A stretch of 24,653 nt of DNA from Flavobacteriales bacterium CG18_big_fil_WC_8_21_14_2_50_32_9. Its GTDB lineage: Bacteria; Bacteroidota; Bacteroidia; Flavobacteriales_E; Vicingaceae. The stretch's first letter is position 1. Every line of letters begins with the position of its first letter. The stretch is taken from assembly GCA_002770955.1 (NCBI GenBank), contig PCUH01000191.1, positions 1-24,653 of the forward strand, given 5' to 3'. The notes beneath the pieces were generated by a model. That model made no database searches. It saw only the letters and a list, made by a program, of their open reading frames with translations, and had not been told where the DNA came from. Positions 9,218 to 17,712 of the stretch are shown in pieces. Both the position numbers and the translations under genes were made by a program.

Positions 9218-10346
9218 TTAATTTTAAAATTTGATGTGCTAAATTAGTGTAAGAAAACATTTTTGCGGCATTAACTCTAAATACTCTGTTTTCTTTTTGA
9301 TGATTAATGCATTCAATAATCACATCTTCTGTGAGGCTATCGAAATAAACTCCATTTTCTTTTGTTAGGATATGACTCATGTTTTTTTGTTGTGGTAAAA
9401 GTAAAAATAAACCCGTTGCCAAAGCTTCAAAAATAGATATTGCTGCACGACTAAATATGGCAGTATCTGCTGCATTGTAGTATTTTCTGGTTTGTGAGGT
9501 AGCCGAAAAAGGTTTGCAAATTATTCGGTTTTTATGTTCTTTCTGAGCAATGTACTCTTTCAAATTCTTACTATATTCATCCTCCTGAAATCCAACTATT
9601 AAGTAATTGATATGAAGCCCTTTTTTGTTAACAATATCCACTAAATCAATAATTTTTTCAAGTCCTTTTTCTGGAACAACACGAGTAGCTGTAATCAGCA
9701 ATGTTTCGTGAGCGGAAATTCCTAATTGTTTGCGTTGCTCGTTTCGTTCCAACGCATTATAAAAAAAATGTTCATCATCAAAACCCAATGAAATTTGATG
9801 ACTTTTTGATTTTAACATTTCGGCATATTTAGCGTTAACAAATCGACAAATTATATCAATAGTAGATGGTGTGTAAGGAAATAAAACATCCGATTTTTTT
9901 ATGGCTTGGAGATACACTGTTTTTTTTACAAATTGTTGAATCAAAGAGTTCTTTAATTTTTTAGTATATCCTTTAGCTGTGTAGGTTTCTTCGTTGTCGC
10001 CTAATAATGTAATAAGCCTAAAATCTCTGTCTTTAAGTTTATAGATTGGTTTTGGAAACAATTTACCAACTCCAATACAAATAACCAATTGAGGATCAAA
10101 TTTTTGTACTGCTTCAACCAAACCTTTTGCTTTAATCATTTGACCCATTGAAAAACTTGGTGTTAAACGAATAATTTCATAAGGCGTGCTTTCCGATAAA
10201 TTACTTATATTTTTAACGTAAGCAGGAATAACATTGGTGGTTATTACCTTTACTTTGTGATTTAATTTATGAAATGCATTTGCCAAATGGACTTCGAGAT
10301 AGCCCATAGAAGGAATAAAATGTCCACAAACAATTGCAATTTTCAT
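9207..10346 (-). CDS. GT4-like glycosyltransferase with altered E-x7-E motif
   Basis: A 379-residue GT-B glycosyltransferase. The N-terminal domain starts MKIAIVCGHFIPSMGYLE with a Gly-rich acceptor loop. The donor domain shows TRVVPEKGLEKIID (Arg222 and Lys227 are the usual phosphate-binding pair). In the E-x7-E position the sequence is FSRAAISIFEALATG: the second Glu (E307) is kept but the first is replaced by Ser299. Many GT4 enzymes need both Glu residues, so this protein may bind donor differently, have lower activity, or belong to a divergent subfamily. It shares one base with the end of the amidotransferase gene (TAATG) and overlaps the Wzy-like gene by 11 nt. Confidence 0.82.
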   Translation of the reverse strand: MKIAIVCGHFIPSMGYLEVHLANAFHKLNHKVKVITTNVIPAYVKNISNLSESTPYEIIRLTPSFSMGQMIKAKGLVEAVQKFDPQLVICIGVGKLFPKPIYKLKDRDFRLITLLGDNEETYTAKGYTKKLKNSLIQQFVKKTVYLQAIKKSDVLFPYTPSTIDIICRFVNAKYAEMLKSKSHQISLGFDDEHFFYNALERNEQRKQLGISAHETLLITATRVVPEKGLEKIIDLVDIVNKKGLHINYLIVGFQEDEYSKNLKEYIAQKEHKNRIICKPFSATSQTRKYYNAADTAIFSRAAISIFEALATGLFLLLPQQKNMSHILTKENGVYFDSLTEDVIIECINHQKENRVFRVNAAKMFSYTNLAHQILKLSEV

Positions 10347-12274
10347 TAGGTTTTTAAATTAAAAATATTATACCATTTTATTACCGAATATGCTCTCCAA
10401 AATTCACTTAAATGCGATGCGTTAGAGAAATCTTTATCGCACAATTGTAACACATAGTTTCTATCTATCAACGAAGGAAGTTCACTATCTTTCAATTCAT
10501 TAGTTAGTGTTTTCATCAATTCATTTTTCCATTCTTGTTGGGGAGTAACAAATCCTTTTTTATCTTTTCGCCAAACTACTTTATCGTGTATTTTATTGTT
10601 AAGCATTTTTCTCAACACGTATTTTGTCCAACCACCATAAATTTTTTGGTCAGTTGGCAACGTTCTAATAAATTCAACCAAGCGATGGTCTAAAAACGGA
10701 ACTCTCGATTCGATAGAAAAAGCCATGGAGTTTCTGTCTTCATACCTCAACAACTCATACATTCCAAATTTAACGCTTAAATTAACATGCTCGCCAAAGG
10801 TTTTTCCACCTCTTTTTGGAATCATTAATTCCAACTCTTTCACTTTATCTTCTTTAATAAAATTGTAGCTTAATCGCTCTTTTGCACGAAGTTGCTGCTG
10901 TAAACTGTTGGGTAAATAATAATAAGCTGCACGCAAAACTGCATTTTTAATTTGTGGCGTAAAGTTTTGTTTAAGTTGTTGGTATTCCTTAAAAAACGGA
11001 ATGAATTTAAACGATTTTAATAATTCTATTAAATGAATTCCCGCAAAATTGTAGTAACCACCTAAAATCTCATCAGCACCTTGTCCGTCTAACAATACTT
11101 TTATATTGTTCTGTTTGGCACATTTCATTACTTCCCATTGTGCAAAAATAGAGGTAGAACCAATGGGTAAATCTTGTGCATAAATCATTTTATCCATATC
11201 GGCAATCAAGGTTTTTGCATCAGGATAAGTGTAAATATCGGTTACATTTTTTAAATCGTTGGCTACCAATTTAGCATAATCCGATTCATCAATGGTTTTA
11301 TTTTGATATGCAGCAGTTATTGTTTTAAACGAAACTCCTTTCAATTGTTGACTTGCACTATACACAATGGCACTCGAATCTAAACCCCCACTTAAACAAG
11401 AACCTATTTCTACATCAGCTCTTAAATGCAACGCTATAGAATCGTTAAACAATTCTTCAAATTTCTGCGTGTTTGTTTTAATATCATCAGTGTTAATCGG
11501 CAATTTATCATCAATAGAAAAATAGCATTCTTTGGTTAGTTTTAGCGTATTAAAATTGAATTGATAATTGTAGCCAGGTTCAATATCTACAATATATTCA
11601 AAAAGGTTTTGATAAGGATTCGATGTTGTTCCGAATGCCAAATAACTTCCCAAATTTTTGTTTGAAATCGATTGGTCAACTTCTTTTATTTGCATCAATG
11701 CTTTTATTTCTGAGGCAAAAGCAAAACAATGTTCATTTTTAAAATAATAGAGTGGCTTTATTCCAAAACGATCACGAGAAAGGGTTAAGGTGTTTTCTTT
11801 TTTATCATAAATAACAAAAGCCCACATGCCCACAAAACGATTTACGCAAGTCTGTCCCCATGCTGCAAAAGCATTTAAAATCACTTCGGTATCGGAGTTG
11901 GATTTAAAAGTATATCCTTTTTGTTCTAATTCTTGTCGGATTTCTTTAAAATTATAAACTTCTCCGTTAAATACCATCACATATCGTTCATCGGAAGAAA
12001 TTAAAGGTTGATGTCCCAATGCAGAAACATCTAAAATAGATAATCGCCTATGGACTAATACTAATGAAGGTTTACTATTGATTTCCGAAATGTGTTTAAG
12101 TTGTTGTAATGCTGAAATAGTATCATCTCCTCTACAATTTTTAGTAAAATGTTCGTTATCCGACAAGAAAAATCCTTCATCGTCTGGTCCTCGATGTTTT
12201 AAGGTTTGAGATAAAGCAACTATTTCTTTAATTTCAATACCTTGTTGGTTATATATTCCCGCTATTCCACACAT
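10346..12274 (-). CDS. asnB: Asparagine synthase-type glutamine amidotransferase
   Basis: A 642-residue class II amidotransferase. The N-terminal Ntn-hydrolase domain starts MCGIAGIY with the catalytic Cys2, followed by HRGPDDEG (27-34), HRRLSILD (75-82), NGEVYN (103-108) and RDRFGIKPLYY (167-177). The ATP-pyrophosphatase synthetase domain has the P-loop SGGLDSSAI (295-303) and the late motif ESRVPFLDHRLVEF. All key residues for glutaminase and adenylating activities are present. Within a polysaccharide operon such enzymes (for example WbpS-like proteins) are thought to amidate a uronic acid of the repeat unit rather than make free asparagine; that role is inference here. It overlaps the upstream GT4 gene by 13 nt and the downstream gene by 1 nt. 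Confidence 0.93.
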   Translation of the reverse strand: MCGIAGIYNQQGIEIKEIVALSQTLKHRGPDDEGFFLSDNEHFTKNCRGDDTISALQQLKHISEINSKPSLVLVHRRLSILDVSALGHQPLISSDERYVMVFNGEVYNFKEIRQELEQKGYTFKSNSDTEVILNAFAAWGQTCVNRFVGMWAFVIYDKKENTLTLSRDRFGIKPLYYFKNEHCFAFASEIKALMQIKEVDQSISNKNLGSYLAFGTTSNPYQNLFEYIVDIEPGYNYQFNFNTLKLTKECYFSIDDKLPINTDDIKTNTQKFEELFNDSIALHLRADVEIGSCLSGGLDSSAIVYSASQQLKGVSFKTITAAYQNKTIDESDYAKLVANDLKNVTDIYTYPDAKTLIADMDKMIYAQDLPIGSTSIFAQWEVMKCAKQNNIKVLLDGQGADEILGGYYNFAGIHLIELLKSFKFIPFFKEYQQLKQNFTPQIKNAVLRAAYYYLPNSLQQQLRAKERLSYNFIKEDKVKELELMIPKRGGKTFGEHVNLSVKFGMYELLRYEDRNSMAFSIESRVPFLDHRLVEFIRTLPTDQKIYGGWTKYVLRKMLNNKIHDKVVWRKDKKGFVTPQQEWKNELMKTLTNELKDSELPSLIDRNYVLQLCDKDFSNASHLSEFWRAYSVIKWYNIFNLKT

Positions 12275-13395
12275 ACTTTCTGATAAATCTCAATTAATTT
12301 CTTACCAAAACTATCCAATCCAAAGCGTTTTTCTATTTGATTGTGTATAATTTCTGCATTATAATTACTTCTATTTTTAATCATTTCTTCCATTGCTTCA
12401 GCAATTTCATCAATATTGTCAGGGTTAACTAAAATACCATTTTGTTCATTGATAAATTCTTTTGGAGCTGTTTGATTGGTGCAAATTACGGGTAAACCAC
12501 AACTTAATGCTTCGGCTACTACCAAGCCAAAAGTTTCATGTCTGCTCGGAAAAACAAAAAAACTACTTGTACTCAATATTTCTGCAATTTGAGTTTTGAC
12601 TAAGGTTCCTTTTAAAAACACTTTGCTTACTAAATCATTTTCCAAAATATAGTGCTGAATTACTTCAAATTCTTCGCCTTCACCAACTATGGTTAAGGTG
12701 TAATCTTGATGTTTTTTAATGAGTTGATGAAATGCTTTTAGTGTTCTTAAACCTCCTTTAAATTCATCTAAACGACTAACAAAAGCAATGTTTTTTGAAT
12801 CTGAAACAGTAGTTAACTTATACACATCTGTATTTACTGGATTGAAAGAAACTTCTATTTTTTCTTTAGCAATACCTAATTTTAATAGTTCATTTTTTTG
12901 ATGTTCGCTCACCACCAAAACCTTTGCTGCTTTATTGAATACAAATTTTGAAATGTTGCTTTTTAACCAACTGTTTAATATTCTTGAGTATGGTCCAGTA
13001 TGTTCGGTAACAACAAATGGAATATTTAATTTTTTACTGATAAAATACGCTAACAAACCATTTAAAACTGCTCCGTGAGCATGAATTATTGTTGTTTCCG
13101 TATAAGATTTACCAAGTTGAGTTCCTTTTTTAAACCATAAAATGTAAAAAAAGGGTTTGAATAAACTGCTTACTTTTTTATCGGTCAAATTAACTCTTTT
13201 TAGGTTGAACTGATTTCTATAGTTTTCGTCAGTAATTCCTTTTTTTTTTCCTGTTAAACGAATGTAAAGTGTTTGGGTAGCTATGGTTTCTACACTTTTT
13301 AGGTAATCTTCTATAAAAACACCTTTCCAATCGCCTTCAAACTCAGGAAAAAGTTCTGGTAAAACTAACAGGTTGATATGTTTTTTGTTATTCAT
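12262..13395 (-). CDS. GT4-family glycosyltransferase
   Basis: A 377-residue retaining GT-B enzyme. The acceptor domain contains IIHAHGAVLNGLLAYFI and VVTEHTGPYS, typical of WcaL/RfaB-like proteins. The donor domain has SRLDEFKGG (Arg208 and Lys213), VGEGEE, and the full E-x7-E motif HETFGLVVAEALSCGLPVI (E287 and E295). It is predicted to transfer a sugar from a nucleotide donor to the lipid-linked repeat. The start overlaps the stop of the methyltransferase gene as ATGA, and its end overlaps asnB by 13 nt, so it is embedded in the operon. Codons for KKK near residue 51 form an A10 tract (13240-13249 on the + strand). Confidence 0.92.
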   Translation of the reverse strand: MNNKKHINLLVLPELFPEFEGDWKGVFIEDYLKSVETIATQTLYIRLTGKKKGITDENYRNQFNLKRVNLTDKKVSSLFKPFFYILWFKKGTQLGKSYTETTIIHAHGAVLNGLLAYFISKKLNIPFVVTEHTGPYSRILNSWLKSNISKFVFNKAAKVLVVSEHQKNELLKLGIAKEKIEVSFNPVNTDVYKLTTVSDSKNIAFVSRLDEFKGGLRTLKAFHQLIKKHQDYTLTIVGEGEEFEVIQHYILENDLVSKVFLKGTLVKTQIAEILSTSSFFVFPSRHETFGLVVAEALSCGLPVICTNQTAPKEFINEQNGILVNPDNIDEIAEAMEEMIKNRSNYNAEIIHNQIEKRFGLDSFGKKLIEIYQKVCVE

Positions 13396-14114
13396 TCTTT
13401 TTTAAAAAGATAAATATAATCACTTCCAAGCGAAGCATTTTTATTGTGAGCTGCATTTCCAAACCATTTTCTGGTCAATTCATATTTTTTATCGTTCGAA
13501 AATAATTTTGAAAATCCAATAAATGATTGGTTGTATCGAAACACTTTTTGACAACTAAAACCAGCTTTTTTAAAACTATTTTCTACTCGACTTGCTGGTA
13601 CTTTATTGAGTGTATATTTATCCTTTCCCAGCAATTTTCGAACTCCTAAATACAAACGAATCAATTTACTGTAAAAGTGGTTGCTGTTGGTATTTTGGAT
13701 GATTATTGCCCCACCTTTTTTGACTTTACTTTGAATGTAATTTAAAAATTTATCAACATCGTCAATGTGTGCTAAAATGCCTAAAGAGATGATTAAATCA
13801 AATTCTTTGTTGTTAAAATTGGTTTCAAAAATATCGCCACAATAAAATGAAACCTGGGTTACCTTTTCTTGCTCAGCAATTTGTTTTGCTAGTGCAATCA
13901 TGTTTTCCGAAAAATCGACTAAAATTAAAGCATTAAATTGGTTGCTGTTTTTTAATGATATAAAACCATTACCACAAGGCATGTCCAACACGTTGCTGTA
14001 GTATTCATCACCAATAAATTCAGCAACAGTTTCGGTTCTAATTTTGATGTTGTAATCGTAATTAAAATAGATGTTTGTTTGTTCAAAAAACTTTTTTACT
14101 TCTTCTTTTTTCAT
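13392..14114 (-). CDS. Class I SAM-dependent methyltransferase
   Basis: A 240-residue Rossmann-fold methyltransferase. Motif I is VLDMPCGNGF (42-51), the acidic residue after beta-2 is Asp67 in LVDFSENM, motif II is SFYCGDIFE (89-97), and FDLIISLGILAHIDD (105-119) corresponds to the post-motif region of Methyltransf_11/25 proteins. It probably O-methylates a sugar of the repeat, or a precursor, in the cytoplasm; the acceptor is unknown. It lies 13 bp after the GT2 gene and overlaps the next GT4 by 4 nt (ATGA). Confidence 0.88.
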   Translation of the reverse strand: MKKEEVKKFFEQTNIYFNYDYNIKIRTETVAEFIGDEYYSNVLDMPCGNGFISLKNSNQFNALILVDFSENMIALAKQIAEQEKVTQVSFYCGDIFETNFNNKEFDLIISLGILAHIDDVDKFLNYIQSKVKKGGAIIIQNTNSNHFYSKLIRLYLGVRKLLGKDKYTLNKVPASRVENSFKKAGFSCQKVFRYNQSFIGFSKLFSNDKKYELTRKWFGNAAHNKNASLGSDYIYLFKKE

Positions 14115-14127
14115 TTTTTCAATTTAC

Positions 14128-14931
14128 TTATCTCCACTTCTCAACCAATCTTCTTTCATACCATTTTTTTAATCCAAACAACTTTAAAAGAAGATAACCA
14201 AAGAATCGTACTACATTTTTAATTCTACATTTAAAAATTAGCTTTCGCATTTGTGAGTCATAAGGAGAACCATACGAGGAAAGTATTTTATAGCCTTCTT
14301 TATACGATTGGCAATTTGTACTGCTTATTCCGTCCACTCTAAAAACCGTTAGTGGTTGAGGAATGTATTCAAATTTTATGTTGTTTTTAAAGGCTCTATA
14401 AATAAAATCATAGTCGGCAGATAACTTATATTTTTCATTAAAATTGCCAATTTTTTCATATACTGTTTTTTTTACAAAAGTAGCTGGATGAAAAATAGGC
14501 ATTGTTTTTTCCATTAAAGATATATTTGGGGCTAGTTCTTTAAAATAATTTTTACCCTCAAAACTTCTTAGTTTTACTAAATCACCATAAATAATTTCAG
14601 CTTTTGAATTTATAAAAGCCTGAACAACAAGCTCTATAGTTTTTTCATAATAATAATCATCGGCATTTAAAATTCCTATAATTTCTCCTTTTGCTAATGC
14701 TAATCCTTTATTCATAGCATTATATATTCCAGTATCTTTTTCGGAAACAAGATGTGTAATGTTTTTTTTGTGTTTTTTAATAATTTCGAGTGTTCCATCG
14801 GTTGATGCTCCATTAATAATAATATACTCAACATGAGGATAACTTTGAAAAATTATACTATTTATAGTCTGTTCAATGTGTTTTTCACCATTAAAAACTA
14901 CTGTTATTATAGATACGAGTGGGTTATTCAT
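14128..14931 (-). CDS. GT2-family glycosyltransferase (WcaE-like)
   Basis: A 267-residue GT-A fold glycosyltransferase. It begins PLVSIITVVFNGEKHIEQTI, the usual first beta-strand of family GT2. It continues with NGASTDGT (40-47), SEKDTGIYNAMNKG (63-76) and the metal-binding triad NADDYY (Asp91, Asp92). The later LSADYDFIYRAF (about 187-198) is the D-x-D-like catalytic-base region found in WcaE/colanic-acid-type transferases. It is predicted to be inverting. It begins after an 84-bp spacer holding a GC-rich palindrome, the largest gap in the operon, and ends 13 bp before the methyltransferase gene. Confidence 0.92.
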   Translation of the reverse strand: MNNPLVSIITVVFNGEKHIEQTINSIIFQSYPHVEYIIINGASTDGTLEIIKKHKKNITHLVSEKDTGIYNAMNKGLALAKGEIIGILNADDYYYEKTIELVVQAFINSKAEIIYGDLVKLRSFEGKNYFKELAPNISLMEKTMPIFHPATFVKKTVYEKIGNFNEKYKLSADYDFIYRAFKNNIKFEYIPQPLTVFRVDGISSTNCQSYKEGYKILSSYGSPYDSQMRKLIFKCRIKNVVRFFGYLLLKLFGLKKWYERRLVEKWR

Positions 14932-14975
14932 TTTTTTGTCCGTAGATTACCGTAGAATTTTTACTTGTTTTGTTG

Positions 14976-15005
14976 CCCGCATCCCGATAACTATCTGGAT
15001 GCGGG
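14976..15005. repeat. GC-rich 30-nt imperfect palindrome inside the operon
   Basis: CCCGCATCC (14976-14984) pairs with GGATGCGGG (14997-15005), and GATA/TATC (14986-14989, 14992-14995) extend the stem to 13 pairs with one C/T mismatch around a 2-nt centre. Its GC content is far above the surroundings. Neither side has a T tract in the right direction, so it is not a standard terminator. It resembles dispersed palindromic elements I recall from other Bacteroidota intergenic regions. It may act as an RNA-processing or stability element between the acyltransferase and GT2 genes. Confidence 0.75.
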
Positions 15006-15015
15006 AAATATAATT

Positions 15016-15588
15016 TTAAGTTCTTTTTTTCAACAATTTCAATGGGGTTCCTCCATAAATTCCATATTCTTCTAACTCATCTTTTTTTGTAACGGTTGAA
15101 TTACTTCCAACAAAAGCTCCTTTTGGAAGAATAACTCCCATTAAAACAACGCATCCAGCACCAACACCAGTATCTTCTCCTAAAACAATAGGTTCAGAAA
15201 CATTTCCTTGTAATCGATACGGTTGGTCTTTTTTCATTTCATGAAAACTACCTCTGATACTTACATTTTCAGCAATTGCAGCCCAGTTTTTTATTTTAAT
15301 TTCAGAAATAGTACTTAATAAAATATTATCTGCCAACAACACATGATTTTCTATAATAAGTTTTCCTTCGTGTCCAATTTCAAAGATTATATTTCGTCCC
15401 AAAGTAACATAATTTCCAATAGCGATATTTTTTTTAGGAATAGCTCTAAACTTAGGAAATCCAATACATTTTAACCCTTTCCCTACTTTACAACCGTGTA
15501 ATAATAAATAAAATTTAAACCAACGTCCTTTGCATCTAAATCTTAAATTACGACAAACTGTTTCTATATAAATTATCAAATTAATCAT
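15016..15588 (-). CDS. Left-handed beta-helix (hexapeptide) acyltransferase
   Basis: A 190-residue protein of the hexapeptide-repeat acetyltransferase group (WcaF/NodL/CysE-like). Repeated short turns with aliphatic residues every six positions run from about 50 to 110 (IAIGNYVTLGRNIIFEIG, LIIENHVLLADNILLS). A second block follows at 130-180 (IVLGEDTGVGAGCVVLMGV, LPKGAFVGSNSTVTK), ending IYGGTPLKLL as in sugar acetyltransferases. His116 in RGSFHEM may be the catalytic base. It is predicted to O-acetylate a sugar of the repeat; N-acylation of an amino sugar is the alternative. It lies 49 bp after the GT2-like gene and 84 bp before the next GT2. Confidence 0.85.
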   Translation of the reverse strand: MINLIIYIETVCRNLRFRCKGRWFKFYLLLHGCKVGKGLKCIGFPKFRAIPKKNIAIGNYVTLGRNIIFEIGHEGKLIIENHVLLADNILLSTISEIKIKNWAAIAENVSIRGSFHEMKKDQPYRLQGNVSEPIVLGEDTGVGAGCVVLMGVILPKGAFVGSNSTVTKKDELEEYGIYGGTPLKLLKKRT

Positions 15589-15637
15589 TAGTAAATTTTA
15601 TTTATGAAGGATATTTCTATTCTTTTTTTATAGGTGT

Positions 15638-16504
15638 TCATGCTTTCACTTCGTTCAGGTCTGGGTAAAAATTTGGTGTTTCCATTCCGTCTTTTAGTTT
15701 GGCATATCCTTTAATGATACGAACATGAACAAACCCATGTTTTGCTGTATCAGAAATTTCCCATTTGCTAAAATAGTGTTTTTCATTTGCATGGCTATAT
15801 TTTTTAAAAATCTTTGTGTCATCATCGCCCCACGACCAATCTTTTGGAGTAACATTCTCGTTTTTTATTGTTTTAAAATTATAAAAATCGGGAGAAACTC
15901 CTTGTAAAGCCAATCTAATTTCATAATCGTGATCTTCATATCCAATGCCTGGAAAACGCTCATCAAACCAACCTATTTGGTTAATTATTTTTTTATTGAT
16001 TAAAAAATGGCTGTAACTTCCATTAATTAACCCGAAATTACTATTAAGTATTTTTGATTCTTCAATTTCTGTCTTCAATTTTTTAGAAATAGAAATATCA
16101 TCATTTAAAACAACTATTTTGTCTGATTTGGATAATATAATCAACTGATTCCATAGTTTACAAAGTCCATGAGGTTGTTCGTAATAAACAAAGTCAATAT
16201 TTTTAAAATTGGATAAGAAAGATTTAATTTTATTTAAGTATTCTGTTTGCTCTTTTTGATTATGAAAACCATTTATTGCAACTATAATTTGCATGTGAGG
16301 GAATAAATAATTTAAGTGCAAAACAAGCGGTTTTAAATACGTTTCAAATCGTTCTTTATAGGTTGTAATTCCTATAGAGTAGTTTGTATTAGTTACTGTT
16401 TTGGCGTTTGAATATTGTAAAGAAACAAAACGCCATTTTTGTTTTAAAAACCACCATTTTACAATATAAATAAGTCGTTCGATTAATCGTAAAATTTTTT
16501 TCAT
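15638..16504 (-). CDS. GT-A fold (GT2-like) glycosyltransferase
   Basis: A 288-residue protein with a basic, hydrophobic N-terminus (about 1-22, likely membrane-associated but not a cleavable signal). It then has a GT-A domain: YSIGITTYKERFETYL (first beta-strand), IIVAINGF, the metal site LNDDIS (134-138), and GWFDERFPGIGYEDHDYEIRL (178-198) with E190 and D191 in the catalytic-base position, as in galactosyltransferase/GT2 C-terminal domains. It may be an inverting hexosyltransferase; the sugar is unknown. The start overlaps the stop of the first operon gene by 4 nt (ATGA). Confidence 0.85.
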   Translation of the reverse strand: MKKILRLIERLIYIVKWWFLKQKWRFVSLQYSNAKTVTNTNYSIGITTYKERFETYLKPLVLHLNYLFPHMQIIVAINGFHNQKEQTEYLNKIKSFLSNFKNIDFVYYEQPHGLCKLWNQLIILSKSDKIVVLNDDISISKKLKTEIEESKILNSNFGLINGSYSHFLINKKIINQIGWFDERFPGIGYEDHDYEIRLALQGVSPDFYNFKTIKNENVTPKDWSWGDDDTKIFKKYSHANEKHYFSKWEISDTAKHGFVHVRIIKGYAKLKDGMETPNFYPDLNEVKA

Positions 16505-17655
16505 TTTTTATAAATTCTTTCCAACAATGAATTAATCGCTTTTTCCCAACAAAAATAATCAACAACTCGATGGTGTGCCTGTAAGCGATTATTTTCTATT
16601 AACAGTTGATTGGTGGTTATTTCTCTTAGTAATTCAGTAAGTTTATTTGTTTCTTCAGGATTAACCCACTTACCATGTTTAAAGTTATCAGTTATATATT
16701 CAAAACTAGACATTCCTGTTGTTCCCAATATATAATTTCCAAAATACATGGCTTCTACAAAGGCAATTCCAAACGATTCTTGTGGTGATGAAAGGCAAAA
16801 CAATTTTGAACGGTTATAATAATTATATAAAGAAATTCGGTCTTCAACATTTCCAACAAGCTCAATTTGAGTTTTTAATGTTGGGTTTTCTATAAAGAGT
16901 TGATTAACTTTTTCCTGAAAAGCAGCTTCTATTGGACCAACTAAAATTAACTTCCAACCTGTTAATTTTGCCAGAACAAAAGCATTAAAAAGCATTTCAT
17001 AATTTTTATCAGCAGCACCAATTCTCCCAACAGATAATATGATGTTTTCTTTTTCTTCAAACGAATTGATTGATGGAAAATTTGTTTTCAAAAAGGAACT
17101 ATTCACTGCATTAGTAACTAAAATTGCTTTGTGTTGTAGTATTGGAAATTTTTGTTTTAAAAGTGTTAATGAGGTTGGGTTTTCTGCAGAAATAACAGTA
17201 ATTTTTTTAAAAAATAATTTTTCTGCTTTTTTATGTGTCCATTGAAAAATAGGCTTTTTAGAGTAAATTACATCTTGTTTTAATGTTTCGTTATACACAT
17301 CCATTTTCACATAAATTTTTCCTTTTTTATTGAGTAAAGCAAAGTATAACGCATAATAGATGGTTTCTTTGGTAAGATGAAATAGGTGTAAAACGTCAAT
17401 TTGCTTTGCGTTTCGTTGTAGGTATTTTAAAACTGCTTTTTCTAAAAACAGAAATTTTCCTTTAGGAGAAATAAAATCTAATTTAAGATGATTTGCTTCC
17501 GTTTTTAAGTGCGTGTATTCTTCACTATTTTTATAACAGACTAAGGTAGAATCAAACCCATGATGCTCGGCAAGTGCATTGGCAATTTGCCCTACATCTT
17601 TAATTAAATGCACGTTTTGAGCTACCGGAAATATGATGGTAAATTTGGGTTTCAT
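16501..17655 (-). CDS. GT4-family glycosyltransferase, first gene of the polysaccharide operon
   Basis: A 384-residue retaining GT-B enzyme. The donor domain carries ILSVGRIGAADKNYEML, LILVGP and the intact E-x7-E motif QESFGIAFVEAMYFGNYIL (E293 and E301). The acceptor domain has DVLHLFHLTKETIYYAL. It heads the ten-gene minus-strand operon and is divergent from the decoration operon, with only 57 bp between start codons. The ATG at 17655 lies within a few bases of where a -7 element at 17663-17670 would start transcription, so the mRNA may be nearly leaderless. Confidence 0.92.
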   Translation of the reverse strand: MKPKFTIIFPVAQNVHLIKDVGQIANALAEHHGFDSTLVCYKNSEEYTHLKTEANHLKLDFISPKGKFLFLEKAVLKYLQRNAKQIDVLHLFHLTKETIYYALYFALLNKKGKIYVKMDVYNETLKQDVIYSKKPIFQWTHKKAEKLFFKKITVISAENPTSLTLLKQKFPILQHKAILVTNAVNSSFLKTNFPSINSFEEKENIILSVGRIGAADKNYEMLFNAFVLAKLTGWKLILVGPIEAAFQEKVNQLFIENPTLKTQIELVGNVEDRISLYNYYNRSKLFCLSSPQESFGIAFVEAMYFGNYILGTTGMSSFEYITDNFKHGKWVNPEETNKLTELLREITTNQLLIENNRLQAHHRVVDYFCWEKAINSLLERIYKK

Positions 17656-17662
17656 TCATTTA

Positions 17663-17690
17663 CAAAAGTCGGTAAAATAAATTACTTTTG
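17663..17690. promoter_or_regulatory. Divergent promoter region with mirrored -7 elements
   Basis: In the 57-bp spacer between divergent starts, CAAAAGT (17663-17669) and ACTTTTG (17684-17690) form a 7-bp inverted repeat separated by 14 nt. On the + strand TACTTTTG (17683-17690) matches TAnnTTTG perfectly and would start transcription about 18 nt before the ATG at 17713. On the - strand GACTTTTG (17670-17663) differs only at its first base and points toward the GT4 gene. I found no convincing TTG -33 element at the usual distance for either. The arrangement suggests shared or mutually exclusive control of the two operons. Confidence 0.5.
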
Positions 17691-17712
17691 GTGCAGCAAA
17701 TGTTTCAATAGT

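Noticed and set aside
17608..17712. Upstream in-frame extension of the putative methyltransferase
   Set aside because: The extra 35 codons overlap the divergent GT4 coding sequence and the promoter palindrome and add no domain; the ATG at 17713 fits better.
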